From assembly GCA_937965695.1 (NCBI GenBank), contig CALCKW010000028.1, positions 1-64,000 on the forward strand: a stretch of 64,000 bases of DNA. Reading direction: 5' to 3'. Every line of letters starts with the position of its first letter. Position 1 is the first letter of the stretch. The notes under the pieces are model-generated. The model was not told the DNA's origin. It ran no database searches and saw only the letters and a list, made by a program, of their open reading frames with translations. Shown here one piece after another: positions 37,948-46,867 of this stretch. This DNA comes from an uncultured Granulosicoccaceae bacterium (GTDB taxonomy: Bacteria > Pseudomonadota > Gammaproteobacteria > CALCKW01). Made by a program: the position numbers and the translations under genes.

Positions 37948-38859
37948 ATGGCGAGCGATAAAACGAGTGGTCAAAACGACGAGCAAGACGTCTATTTGGA
38001 TGACCTGATCCGTCAGGGCGAAGCCCTGTTTGAAGAGGCGGATCTGGACTTTGGACACGGCACAGACAATGCGCTCGACGAAGCGGCTTGGTTAGTTTTG
38101 CATGCTGTGGGTTTTTCACCCGATCAACCTTTGGACGACTACCACATTGGCTTGAGAATGGACCAAGTTGTCGCCGCACAGGAGTTGCTGGAAAGACGTA
38201 TAAATGAGCGCGTGCCCGCTGCTTATTTGACCGGCAGCGCTTGGTTTGCCGGTCTTCAATTCCATGTGGATTCCCGTGTCTTGGTGCCACGCTCACCATT
38301 GGCTGAGCCCATAATGGCGGGTTTTAGCCCTTGGTTGGACCCAATTAAAGTGCGCACGGTCTTGGATATGTGTACGGGTAGCGGCTGCATCGGGATTGCT
38401 TGCGCCTATGCTTTTGCAGATGCTCAAGTCGTCGCTACTGACATTAGTCCTGAGGCGTTACAGGTCGCCGAGAAAAATGTGTTTGCGCATGACATGGCTG
38501 AAAGAGTCAGCTTGCGAGAAGGCAGTTTGTTTGAACCAGTATCAGGCTTGCGATTTGATTTAATCGTCAGCAATCCACCCTACGTAGATGCCTCAGATAT
38601 GGCTGCGCTTAGCCGTGAATACAAACACGAACCAGAGTTGGGCTTGGCAGCTGGAAAAGATGGTTTAGATCTTGTTCATCTTATGTTGAACGATGCTGCT
38701 AAACACCTGAATCCCGGTGGTCTGCTGGTGATAGAAGTGGGCAACAGTGCGCCGGCTCTAGAAGCGGCATACCCACAACTCCCCTTTGTTTGGCTCGAGT
38801 TTGAAACCGGTGGGGAAGGGGTGTTTATGTTGTGGGCGGAAGATCTCGCTCAGTTGTAG
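37948..38859 (+). CDS. prmB: Ribosomal protein L3 N5-glutamine methyltransferase PrmB
   Basis: PrmB methylates Gln150 of ribosomal protein L3. The N-terminal helical domain (about residues 20-110) is followed by the Rossmann fold: VLDMCTGSGCIGIACA binds SAM and SNPPYVD is the catalytic NPPY motif. HEPELGLAAGKDGL is typical of PrmB rather than PrmC, and no prfA lies beside it. The length (303 residues) agrees. The gene stands divergent from the SCO gene. Confidence 0.94.
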   Translation: MASDKTSGQNDEQDVYLDDLIRQGEALFEEADLDFGHGTDNALDEAAWLVLHAVGFSPDQPLDDYHIGLRMDQVVAAQELLERRINERVPAAYLTGSAWFAGLQFHVDSRVLVPRSPLAEPIMAGFSPWLDPIKVRTVLDMCTGSGCIGIACAYAFADAQVVATDISPEALQVAEKNVFAHDMAERVSLREGSLFEPVSGLRFDLIVSNPPYVDASDMAALSREYKHEPELGLAAGKDGLDLVHLMLNDAAKHLNPGGLLVIEVGNSAPALEAAYPQLPFVWLEFETGGEGVFMLWAEDLAQL

Positions 38860-38967
38860 CAGTCATTGATAATACTTCTATTTCATAAAAGCATAATTTT
38901 CATGTAAAGCCAATCGGCTCACAAGCTAAAACAAAAGGGGTGTTGATTGTGGGGTGAGATTTTCAAG

Positions 38968-39912
38968 CTAGTCCCTTAACACCGGAACCAGTGTTTTGCT
39001 CGATTTGAATTCCCATAACAATCCCGCAAAAAACTTATTGCTGCTATCCGTTTCAAATAACGGGCTGTCTTCGTTTGCCGCGTTTGTAAAAAATTGATGC
39101 GTTAGTCCAAACAAAAACTGTAATTTCGGTGTTGGTTTGACGGTCATACCGATAAATGCATCTGTTCCCAAATAACCGCCCTTGGCTTTATAGCTGGGGC
39201 GTGTTGCAGTTTCGAATTGAGGATCAACCTCATAAAATACGTTATGCAGTTCTTTGCTTGCCCACTTTGGTGCTATTTCAGCGAAGAGGCCATATCTGCC
39301 TTGTTTAATGCCGTCGCGTTCCCATTTCAATGAGGTGCTCAACACGCCGCCACGCGGTTCAATACCTTCAAAGTCGGTGGAAAAAGCGGCACGCAACTGA
39401 GTTGCAAACGTCATTTCGCTGCGTGAACCGTCGCTGTTGAACTGGTCGTACAAAGTAACAATCAGCTGTGGCCCCACTTCAAACATGTAGTCAATATCCG
39501 GCAATCCATCTCGCAGCAGGTTGCCCTCGGAGTTTGCATTGACAGAGCCTGCTACAGAAAAATCAAGCGAGTACCGAGAATTCTCAAACGCTAAGGCGCT
39601 GACTCCACCATCCCCAACACGAATTTTCTCTCCGCGGTAAATAAAGTAGGGGAGAGCAAAAAATCGATCGTTGTCTCTGTCAGAAGCCGGATAATCTTTG
39701 CCGTTTAATTGCAGAGCACCGAATCCGAGCTCCCAGAGCGGTAGCATTTCTACTTGGCCCGCAACACCTATGTTCGCTAAAGCACCGTCCGCGACCTCGG
39801 AAATACCCTCCGCTTCGCTGTTGATTTCATCAGCAAAAAGGGTAGGACTTATCGCCGCAAAAAAAAATAGTCCTGCGAATAAGGAGCTGTAAAACGATTT
39901 TATTGATTGCAT
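38968..39912 (-). CDS. MipA/OmpV family outer membrane protein
   Basis: A beta-barrel protein of the MipA/OmpV family, some members of which are porin-like or bind the MltA transglycosylase. A signal peptide (MQSIKSFYSSLFAGLFFFAA) ends near LFADE. The family pattern LWELGFGALQLNGKDYPASD, then repeated amphipathic strands with aromatic ends, follows to the C-terminus. An upstream in-frame codon at 39963 would put extra residues before the signal peptide, so the ATG at 39912 is preferred. It is convergent with prmB. Confidence 0.88.
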   Translation of the reverse strand: MQSIKSFYSSLFAGLFFFAAISPTLFADEINSEAEGISEVADGALANIGVAGQVEMLPLWELGFGALQLNGKDYPASDRDNDRFFALPYFIYRGEKIRVGDGGVSALAFENSRYSLDFSVAGSVNANSEGNLLRDGLPDIDYMFEVGPQLIVTLYDQFNSDGSRSEMTFATQLRAAFSTDFEGIEPRGGVLSTSLKWERDGIKQGRYGLFAEIAPKWASKELHNVFYEVDPQFETATRPSYKAKGGYLGTDAFIGMTVKPTPKLQFLFGLTHQFFTNAANEDSPLFETDSSNKFFAGLLWEFKSSKTLVPVLRD

Positions 39913-39990
39913 AAAAACAAGTCTGTCTAAATAGGAGATCAAAAACAATAAGTAGTTTGCCACATAGCTTTGATGTGCTAATTGGGCTTC

Positions 39991-40746
39991 CTAGCTCTCA
40001 GCCAGTTGATGGATCTCACCATTTCGGCCTGCTGATGTAGCGATTAGTTGCAGGATTTGCGCCGCCCTAGTTGCAGGCATGGGGTTGTTTTGAGGGACTT
40101 CTCCGGGAAAGGCGTGTTGTCGCAACGACGTACACATTGGGCCAGGATTTACACCCATGACATTGACCAATGGATTGCCGTTGTCGTCGCGTTGGCCATC
40201 GCATTCTTCAGCCAGCATGTTGACGGTGCTCCGCAATGTCGCTTTGCTGAGCCCATAGGCACCCCAATAGGCACTAACATGATCATCAAGCAAATAGATA
40301 ATACTGCTTGGGCCGCTGTCTCGAAGTAGAGGCAATCCGGCTTGGGTCAATCGCATCGGACCGTTGACATTGCTGTTAAAAACTTTGTTCCACACTTCAT
40401 CTGGGTAGTCGGACAAGGGCGTCATTGTGCCCAGCTCAGCTGCACAGTGCACAATCGAAAACACCCCGCCAAAGGTGCTGTACAAGGTGTTAATAAGGGT
40501 TTGGTGGTCGGCCAGTGTCGCCCCTGCTAAATCCAAAGGGTAAATAGCAGGTTGTGGTGCGCCGGCCGCTTCAAGATTGTCGTAGCAGGTTTCAAGTTTG
40601 GAGATTGTCCGTCCAAGCAAAACAACTGAAGCACCCGCATTGCCGCAGGCCAGCGCCAAAGCACTGCCTAGCGCGCCGCCCGCGCCCGTTATCAGAATAC
40701 AGCGGTCACTTAGATCGTGATTAGAGGCTTGCTCGGTAGTGCTCAT
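39991..40746 (-). CDS. yciK: Short-chain dehydrogenase, YciK type
   Basis: An SDR oxidoreductase with unknown substrate. LITGAGGALGSALALACG is the nucleotide-binding motif, SIIYLLDDH holds the catalytic Ser region, and AYGLSKATLRS is the YxxxK motif. NVMGVNPGPMCTSLR near the C-terminus is characteristic of YciK. The length (251 residues) matches. In several gammaproteobacteria yciK lies next to gph-ubiG, and here that pair follows on the same strand after a small membrane-protein gene read the other way. Confidence 0.93.
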   Translation of the reverse strand: MSTTEQASNHDLSDRCILITGAGGALGSALALACGNAGASVVLLGRTISKLETCYDNLEAAGAPQPAIYPLDLAGATLADHQTLINTLYSTFGGVFSIVHCAAELGTMTPLSDYPDEVWNKVFNSNVNGPMRLTQAGLPLLRDSGPSSIIYLLDDHVSAYWGAYGLSKATLRSTVNMLAEECDGQRDDNGNPLVNVMGVNPGPMCTSLRQHAFPGEVPQNNPMPATRAAQILQLIATSAGRNGEIHQLAES

Positions 40747-40940
40747 GGTGTTGTCCGTTGGATCTCTAGTTATTGACCCCTAAGTGTAACGCACCCGCTA
40801 CAGCTGCGGGGAAGATGACCAGTAAGACAAACTTTGGTTCTTAGCTCAATGAACTACTCTGCAGCGAGCCGGTGTCGTGCTAAAATGCGCCATCCGACGT
40901 CGGACTGGTTCCGATAGATAAAAATAACTGAGGTGGAACA

Positions 40941-41072
40941 GTGAACAGATTAAGCGTACTAGCCTTTGGGCTGCTGTTAGGTGTTTTGGTAGGTCTATGG
41001 TTTGGGGTCAACATTGGCAAGGGCAACACACTTACCACCAGCCCATTTCAAGACAGCACGCTGACTCAGTAG
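40941..41072 (+). CDS. Small membrane protein, 43 residues
   Basis: An open frame beginning GTG with a good ribosome site (GAGGTGG, five bases upstream). It encodes one hydrophobic segment (about residues 5-27) rich in small residues (LLLGVLVGLWFGVNIGKG), then a short polar tail ending in TLTQ. I do not recognise the protein. It stands in the gap between yciK and gph, opposite to both. A perfect 10-bp palindrome CCGACGTCGG is at 40894-40903, 38 bases upstream. Confidence 0.6.
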   Translation: MNRLSVLAFGLLLGVLVGLWFGVNIGKGNTLTTSPFQDSTLTQ

Positions 41073-41195
41073 TCTGTCATGTCGTCTGCAAGTCAAGCTG
41101 ACTTGCAGCGTAGCAAGGGGCCATGCTTTCGCTGAGCGGGCTGATGCGCTGAAGTAAAACCATTGATTGCCGGCCACTGAACGCCTGAAGGACGT

Positions 41196-41888
41196 TTAGG
41201 TGCTGTTATCCAGTAAATTTGCTTGCATACAGACACGCCTCAACGCGCTCGAATCTTCACAATACCAGTCAGCGCTCCAGGCATTGATGTCCTCGTCTTT
41301 ATCGAAATATCCCCAAGTCATCACAGCAGTGCGCATGCCTGCCGCGGCTCCTGCAGCAACATCTCGGTGTGCGTCTCCTACATAGACACATTTGTCTGGC
41401 TGTAATCCCGCACGCTGACACGCCAGAATAATCGGGGCAGGGTGCGGTTTGCGCTGCGCCATTGTGTTACCACAGACCAACGCTGAACAGCGCTCCATAA
41501 GATTTAGTTGTTGCAAAAGTGGAACGGTGTAACGGATGGGCTTATTGGTGATGATGCCCCAAGGTACTTTTTTGTCCTCCAGCTCAAGTAACAGTTCATC
41601 CATACCGCCAAATAATTTCGAAGTATCTGCGACATGGAGCGCATAGACAGCTAGAAAACGGTCAATCAGTGATTTTTCGGCCTGATCTGTTAATTGGGAC
41701 CCGAAACCCAAACGAACTAATGCTCTGCTGCCTTGTGACACATGCGGGCGAATTTCTGTATCACTGAGCGGTGGTTTTCCCTCTTGCTGCAGCAATCTGT
41801 TAATTGCTCCACCCATATCTGGGGCCGTGTCGACTAACGTGCCATCTAGATCAAACAGAAGGCCGCCAAGGGGGTTGGGGTCAAGCAT
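41196..41888 (-). CDS. gph: Phosphoglycolate phosphatase
   Basis: A HAD-superfamily phosphatase that removes 2-phosphoglycolate, formed among other ways during repair of DNA 3' ends. FDLDGTLVDTAPDM holds the nucleophile Asp, ITNKPIR is motif II, and YVGDAHRDVAAGAAAGM is motif IV. The length (230 residues) is normal. The start overlaps the ubiG stop by eight bases; ubiG-gph is a common pseudomonad order. Confidence 0.94.
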   Translation of the reverse strand: MLDPNPLGGLLFDLDGTLVDTAPDMGGAINRLLQQEGKPPLSDTEIRPHVSQGSRALVRLGFGSQLTDQAEKSLIDRFLAVYALHVADTSKLFGGMDELLLELEDKKVPWGIITNKPIRYTVPLLQQLNLMERCSALVCGNTMAQRKPHPAPIILACQRAGLQPDKCVYVGDAHRDVAAGAAAGMRTAVMTWGYFDKDEDINAWSADWYCEDSSALRRVCMQANLLDNST

Positions 41889-42585
41889 CTTGATTCCGGC
41901 GAGCGTGCAGCAAATAGTTCACGTCTAAATCTTCGTTGAGTGAATAACGTTGATTGAGGGGGTTGTATCCCATGCCACGCAACTTTTGCACGTGTAAATT
42001 GCTTTGGCGGCAATAACCAGCTAGCTCGTGAGGACGAATAAACTTTTCATGCTGATGTGTGCCCGCAGGCAGCAGGCGCAGAATACGTTCTGCGGCCACA
42101 ATGGCAAAAAGCCAAGATTTTGGGTTGCGATTGAGTGTCGACATAAAAACATCGCCGCCCGGTTTAACCAGTGTGCCTAGTGCATGGCAAACTGAACCTG
42201 GGTCGGGGACATGCTCTAGCATTTCCATGCAGACAACGACGTCATACTTGGCAGGTGACTCTTGTGCTAGTTGTTCTGCACTGATGGCTCGGTATTCGAT
42301 ATCAAGACCAGAGCTAAGGGCATGGGTTCTAGCGCAGGCCAATGCGTCTTCGGCTAGATCAATAGAGCTCACGTGCGCACCTGCACGCGCCAACCCTTCG
42401 CTGAGAATGCCGCCACCGCAGCCGACATCCAATACCTTAAGGCCCCGCAAGTTTACCGCGCGCTGAATAAAGTCTAAGCGCAGTGGGTTGATGTCGTGCA
42501 GGGATTTAAACGGCCCGTTTTCATCCCACCACGTGTCACCGTGGCCGTCAAACATCTCTATTTCGCGGGCGTCTACATTCGTCAT
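41881..42585 (-). CDS. ubiG: Ubiquinone biosynthesis O-methyltransferase UbiG
   Basis: UbiG carries out both O-methylation steps of ubiquinone synthesis. WWDENGPFKSLHDINPLRLDFI is the diagnostic N-terminus, and VLDVGCGGGILSEGLARAGAHVSSID is the SAM site. CMEMLEHVPDP and STLNRNPKSWL follow, as in E. coli UbiG. The length (234 residues) is normal. It is translated ahead of gph with an eight-base overlap. Confidence 0.97.
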   Translation of the reverse strand: MTNVDAREIEMFDGHGDTWWDENGPFKSLHDINPLRLDFIQRAVNLRGLKVLDVGCGGGILSEGLARAGAHVSSIDLAEDALACARTHALSSGLDIEYRAISAEQLAQESPAKYDVVVCMEMLEHVPDPGSVCHALGTLVKPGGDVFMSTLNRNPKSWLFAIVAAERILRLLPAGTHQHEKFIRPHELAGYCRQSNLHVQKLRGMGYNPLNQRYSLNEDLDVNYLLHARRNQDA

Positions 42586-42747
42586 TATCTACAGCCTAGG
42601 TCAATCGATGCGGCTAGTGTAGCGGCTGCAGCGTTCTGATGCATGCGTCATCGCGGGTTATATGAAGTGTGGCGAGGCCTTAGTGGGATATTCAGATCCT
42701 GCGCACAGTGGAGCGAATTCGCTATAATTCTAATCAACGATTGACTA

Positions 42748-43215
42748 GTGCGAGACGAAATTCCGGTGACCATGCGAACGCTAGATCCGCGATTAGCTGC
42801 AGACACACATGTGATGGGGTTCTTTGGTGATACTCAGGTGCTGTTGTTACGCAACGCGCATTATCCGTGGCTGGTTCTGGTGCCCGATACGGACGAAACT
42901 GAATTTCACCGATTGCCGTTGGCCGCCCAATCGGAGCTCATGGCACTGGCAAGTCGCTTGGCGGTCTTCATAGAAAATTGGCAACCGCTGGACAAGGTTA
43001 ACATTGCCGCCATTGGCAATGTGGTGTCACAGATGCATTTACACGTGGTAGGGCGGCGGTGTGATGATCCTTGTTGGCCCGGAGTCGTCTGGGGAGCGGA
43101 ACCTTTTAAAGCCTATGAGGCTGAGGCGCTAGACACATTGCGCAGCCGTCTTGTAGCTGAAGTGGGTGAAGATTATCGCCCGATCGCCCAGCTGGACCTC
43201 AAGAAGGCAACTTAA
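42748..43215 (+). CDS. HIT-family nucleotide-binding protein
   Basis: A histidine-triad protein; relatives hydrolyse dinucleoside polyphosphates or transfer nucleotides. The triad is HLHVVGR, and GNVVSQMHLH and the C-terminal CWPGVVWG are typical of the short proteobacterial type. The start is uncertain: GTG 42748, GTG 42766 or ATG 42772. A perfect -10 TATAAT is at 42723-42728. If that is the promoter, the ATG at 42772 would be the best start. It stands divergent from ubiG and converges on yaeQ. Confidence 0.87.
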   Translation: MRDEIPVTMRTLDPRLAADTHVMGFFGDTQVLLLRNAHYPWLVLVPDTDETEFHRLPLAAQSELMALASRLAVFIENWQPLDKVNIAAIGNVVSQMHLHVVGRRCDDPCWPGVVWGAEPFKAYEAEALDTLRSRLVAEVGEDYRPIAQLDLKKAT

Positions 43216-43222
43216 ACACAAC

Positions 43223-43762
43223 CTAAGAGGCCGCCTTGAGTTCCTGCCAATGCACCTCGACTTCGCCACCATCACCGGCGATGTAAGCTGAATCGCCAGT
43301 CACAGTAACTGACAGATCAAGTGTGCGTTCTAGCAACTCTGCGAACGCTTCTATCTCGGTGTGATCGAAACGGTAAAATGCGGCGGGCAAGGTATTGAAC
43401 TTAGCCTGTCCTTGCGACCACCAAGTCTCGGATTTGCTGTTAAAGCTGTATACCTTTACCTGACGTGCTTTTCTGCAAGATTTCTTCACCCGATCAAAAT
43501 CAGGCTCCCCTATATCAATCCATAACATCGTCTGTTCGTCGTAGCTGCGCACCCAAATATCGGGCTCTTCAACTTCACTGAGGCCCTTCGTAAAGCTCAA
43601 GTGCTCTTCTGCGTTAAGACAAAAGGCCAGCAGCCGAGCCATCATGCGCGTCGGAGTCTCAGACGGGTGCAGAGCCAGAGTCAGGTTTAGCGTGTCGTAG
43701 TGATCGCGGTTGAGATCAGACAAAGATATGCGTGCTTTGTAAATGGTGGGTTTAATTGCCAC
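43223..43762 (-). CDS. yaeQ: YaeQ family protein
   Basis: A conserved protein of unknown function whose fold is distantly like PD-(D/E)XK nucleases. PTIYKARISLSDLNRDHYDTL and LTLALHPSETPTRMMARLLAFCL are the family N-terminus, followed by PDIWVRSYDEQTMLWIDIGEP. The length (179 residues) is exactly the usual. It converges on the HIT gene with seven bases between the stops. Confidence 0.95.
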   Translation of the reverse strand: MAIKPTIYKARISLSDLNRDHYDTLNLTLALHPSETPTRMMARLLAFCLNAEEHLSFTKGLSEVEEPDIWVRSYDEQTMLWIDIGEPDFDRVKKSCRKARQVKVYSFNSKSETWWSQGQAKFNTLPAAFYRFDHTEIEAFAELLERTLDLSVTVTGDSAYIAGDGGEVEVHWQELKAAS

Positions 43763-43976
43763 GGGATAGGCCTGCGGGTAAGGGGAGTGCGATTATGGGG
43801 CAAATAGACTGGGGTGGCAAAGCTGAATGGCGATTGTTGGCTCATTCGGTTTGCGACTTTGGGCTACGACTGCCTTAAAGTGCAAAGCGTTGTTAGAATG
43901 TGGCTATAAGCAATTGAAAAAAGCTTCTCAAAATAGTCTAACTTGTCATTTTATTTATCTACACAGGCATCGAGAT

Positions 43977-44372
43977 ATGAAAGCTCTGATATTGATTTCC
44001 AAGATCCTTATTGGACTAATCGCTCTCTTTCATCTCTATATTGCTTGGTTTGAGATGTTTGCTTGGACAACCCGTGGTCCGGTGGTCTTTTCTACTCTAC
44101 CTATCGAACTGTTTGAGCCCACAACTGCATTGGCTGCAAATCAAGGTATTTACAACGCATTTTTGGCCGCAGGTTTGATCTGGTCATTGCTTATAAAAGA
44201 CAAAGACTGGCAGGGCCGAGTCGCCATTTGTTTTTTATTGTTTGTCGCAGTTGCGGGTGTTGTTGGAGCAATAACAGTGTCGACTAAGATAATAATGGTG
44301 CAGACCGTGCCTGCCTGTTTGGCAATACTGTTGATGCTGATTAGTAGGAAAAAGCAGGGCACACTTCAATAA
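43977..44372 (+). CDS. DUF1304 membrane protein
   Basis: A four-helix membrane protein of 131 residues in the DUF1304 family, whose function is unknown. LIALFHLYIAWFEMFAWTTRGP and the ALAANQGIYNAFLAAGLIW segment are diagnostic. The ATG at 43977 begins the first helix (MKALILISKILIGL). The frame is open upstream to 43827, but that part has no hydrophobic or conserved content. It is the first of six small plus-strand genes with no functional link between them. Confidence 0.87.
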   Translation: MKALILISKILIGLIALFHLYIAWFEMFAWTTRGPVVFSTLPIELFEPTTALAANQGIYNAFLAAGLIWSLLIKDKDWQGRVAICFLLFVAVAGVVGAITVSTKIIMVQTVPACLAILLMLISRKKQGTLQ

Positions 44373-44414
44373 CCAAAGCCCAATTGACGAAGAAGCTACA
44401 TGTAAGGATTTGCG

Positions 44415-45071
44415 TTGGAAATCGATCATATCTTTGTTTGTGTTGCGAGAAGCGCCGAATCGGCGGATTTGTTGTCAGATTTTGGTTTAAGTGAAGGCAC
44501 TGCGAACCGCCATCGCGGTCAAGGTACCGCTAATCGCAGATTCTTTTTTAACAATGCGTTTATAGAATTTTTGTATCTCGTTGACTCTAAAGAAGCGCAA
44601 AGTGTGCTTACGTCGCCGACAAACCTATATGAACGTCTATCGTCTACAACAGATCAAGTATCGCCGTTTGGTGTCTGCTTTCGTCCATCTGTAAAAGGGG
44701 AGAGCTTTGCGTTTCCAGCATGGAGCTATCGCCCCGAGTATTTACCTGCTGGTTTTGATGTGTTTATTGCTCATGCACCGTCATGTGAACCGTTGTGGTT
44801 TTATCTTGATTTTGCAACAAGGCCGGACACCGCACAACCAGAAAACCGTCAAGTAACTGCTCACCGATGCGGATTTAAAGAAATCAGCTCGGTCAAAGTG
44901 AGCTCACCAACTTTAGGCGAGTTTTCAGAGGTGGTGGTGGCCGCTAACGCCATAGAGGCTTTCGAGTTTGTTCAGGGAGCTGAACACCTAGTCGAAGTAG
45001 GTTTTGACTCAGAGCGAGCCGGTGAAATGAAGGACTTTAGACCTGCGCTTCCTCTGATATTCAAATGGTGA
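44415..45071 (+). CDS. Glyoxalase-like (VOC superfamily) protein
   Basis: A 218-residue protein with the start of a VOC fold (IDHIFVCVARSAESADLL) and the segment GQGTANRRFFFNNAFIEFLYL, typical of the Glyoxalase_3 type. The catalytic metal ligands cannot be assigned safely and the substrate is unknown. The TTG start at 44415 is supported by AAGGA six bases upstream. Confidence 0.78.
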   Translation: MEIDHIFVCVARSAESADLLSDFGLSEGTANRHRGQGTANRRFFFNNAFIEFLYLVDSKEAQSVLTSPTNLYERLSSTTDQVSPFGVCFRPSVKGESFAFPAWSYRPEYLPAGFDVFIAHAPSCEPLWFYLDFATRPDTAQPENRQVTAHRCGFKEISSVKVSSPTLGEFSEVVVAANAIEAFEFVQGAEHLVEVGFDSERAGEMKDFRPALPLIFKW

Positions 45072-45174
45072 TTTGATACGGTCATGGATGTGTCCAGCAA
45101 TTTCATAAAATTGGCGTAGTTAGCACCTAGAGTCTGGTCGCGACTTCCGAATTTTCTAAGTGAGGAGACCCCCC

Positions 45175-45798
45175 TTGTGTCAAGAACTTAATATAGCGTC
45201 ATCTACACGCAGGACTACTGCCCACTTAATTGACTTGCTGATTTTGGTCGCAATTCTGAGTGTTGTAAGTTTTTTTCTGCCGATTGCAGCTCCTCCAGTC
45301 GATGCTATGTCTTTTTACTCATCGCAAGACTTCAGTAATTATTTTTCGCTGGTGATTTTGTGGTTAGTTATTGCCTCTATTTATTATCTATTGGCAGCTT
45401 ACAAGTTGGTTTCTTGTACACCTGGCATGTGGCTAACAAGCCTGCGCTATGCTGCTCTTGACGGTGGTACACCTACTTCAAGAAGTATCGGAAAGCGATT
45501 CAAAGGTGCTTTTTGGTATTCTCTACTCATTTTGTTGCCAGGGCCTTTTATCGCGCTCATTGTTGTCTTTATTTCGTATTCTTTTTTCAATGTACCGTTC
45601 ACAACTGCTGCAGACATGCTGGATCAATTGGGGGTGCCCAGTCTTACGCAGTTAGCCATCCATTCGCTGTCTTTTGTGGCCCTGTATGTAGGGTCGGTTT
45701 ATGTGTTCAATCAGTTGACACACAAAAAAGATAAAAACTCAAATTTGAGCGCAAGCGCATACGATGAACAATGTGGATGTACACTTGTAAAAAAGTGA
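45175..45798 (+). CDS. RDD-family membrane protein
   Basis: The RDD family is a set of small multi-helix membrane proteins with unclear or ion-exchange-related roles. After a short N-terminus the motif RRTTAHLIDLLILVAI matches the RDD opening (Arg then two conserved Asp-like positions, here one kept as Asp in LIDL). The segment CTPGMWLTSLRYAALDGG is characteristic. Four membrane segments are visible. The TTG at 45175 has GAGGAG seven bases upstream, better than the GTG at 45160 that lies before that site. Confidence 0.78.
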   Translation: MCQELNIASSTRRTTAHLIDLLILVAILSVVSFFLPIAAPPVDAMSFYSSQDFSNYFSLVILWLVIASIYYLLAAYKLVSCTPGMWLTSLRYAALDGGTPTSRSIGKRFKGAFWYSLLILLPGPFIALIVVFISYSFFNVPFTTAADMLDQLGVPSLTQLAIHSLSFVALYVGSVYVFNQLTHKKDKNSNLSASAYDEQCGCTLVKK

Positions 45799-45959
45799 TT
45801 AATTCATTGTTGGACAATACTTGCGTGATCTCGGTAGAGTAGGGGTGCGATACACCCATTTGCAAGTTAGTAACTGAAGCATCTAAGAGATAGAGCACAC
45901 CGAAATACTACCAGCGAGTGGCGTGACAAAATTCACGGTTAGAATCAGGAGCACGGAGT

Positions 45960-46337
45960 ATGAAAAATCCAATTGCTTGGTTTGAAATCTACGTCAATGA
46001 TCTTGATAGAGCGAAAAAATTCTACCAAACAGTCTTTGAAATAACACTTGAAAGGCTCACAGATCCCTCGGACTCAGGTGTTGAGATGTGGTCTTTTCCA
46101 GCTAACTTTGAACAATATGGCTCGTCAGGAGCACTTGTGAAAATGGAAGGTTTTGCTGCTGGAATCGGTGGAACAATGATCTATTTTAGTTGCGATGATT
46201 GCGCAGTAGAAGAATCGCGTGTGGTGAATGCGGGTGGCTCCATTCAACAGTCGAAATTGGATATCGGAGAATTTGGCTTCTGCACTCTCGCGGTGGATAC
46301 AGAAGGTAATATGTTTGGCATGCATTCCGAAAAATAG
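45960..46337 (+). CDS. VOC-family protein (glyoxalase/bleomycin-resistance fold)
   Basis: A small (125-residue) VOC domain: IAWFEIYVNDLDRAKKFYQ is the standard opening and GEFGFCTLAVDTEGNMFGMHS the standard close, ending near the second metal-ligand region. The substrate is unknown. The ATG has AGGAG eight bases upstream. It is a different branch from the VOC-like protein at 44415. Confidence 0.85.
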   Translation: MKNPIAWFEIYVNDLDRAKKFYQTVFEITLERLTDPSDSGVEMWSFPANFEQYGSSGALVKMEGFAAGIGGTMIYFSCDDCAVEESRVVNAGGSIQQSKLDIGEFGFCTLAVDTEGNMFGMHSEK

Positions 46338-46402
46338 CCTTTTTAATAGAGGTAAACGATCAAACTTCACTTTCTAAGGTCGTAAATTGTTAAGGGAAAT
46401 AC

Positions 46403-46816
46403 GTGCAAGATCACATTGAATTAACGGGTGGTTGTCTCTGCGGTGACATTCGCTATACGACTATCGCTATGCCATTTGCCGCTGATTATTGCCACTGTAA
46501 AATGTGTCAACGCAGTACAGGTTCAATAGCTGGCATTTGGATGGATTTTTTAGCGGAACAAGTTGTCTGGCAGTCTCGCCAGCAGCTACAGGAGTTTGCT
46601 TCTTCGGAGTTCGCGCGCAGAGGGTTTTGCTCACGTTGTGGGTCAACGCTAAGTTACCGTGATGAACGCCATAGTAATTATTTAAGTTTAGCGGTTGCCT
46701 CTTTAGACGATGCGGATAAAGTCCAACCCACATACCATATATTTACGGACAGCCAACTGGCCTGGTTGCGTATTGACGACGATTGCAGGCGCCACCCGCA
46801 GACGCAAAAAGAATAA
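46403..46816 (+). CDS. GFA family (Mss4-like) zinc protein
   Basis: A 137-residue protein of the glutathione-dependent formaldehyde-activating enzyme family, which has a Mss4-like zinc fold. The zinc ligands are in GGCLCGDIRY, HCKMCQRSTG and FCSRCGSTLSY. Most members have no shown enzymatic role. The GTG start has AAGGGA seven bases upstream. Confidence 0.88.
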   Translation: MQDHIELTGGCLCGDIRYTTIAMPFAADYCHCKMCQRSTGSIAGIWMDFLAEQVVWQSRQQLQEFASSEFARRGFCSRCGSTLSYRDERHSNYLSLAVASLDDADKVQPTYHIFTDSQLAWLRIDDDCRRHPQTQKE

Positions 46817-46867
46817 CCTACGTTCAAATAGGGCCTAACAACCGAGAGGTGTTACGGGAGAAAGAAC

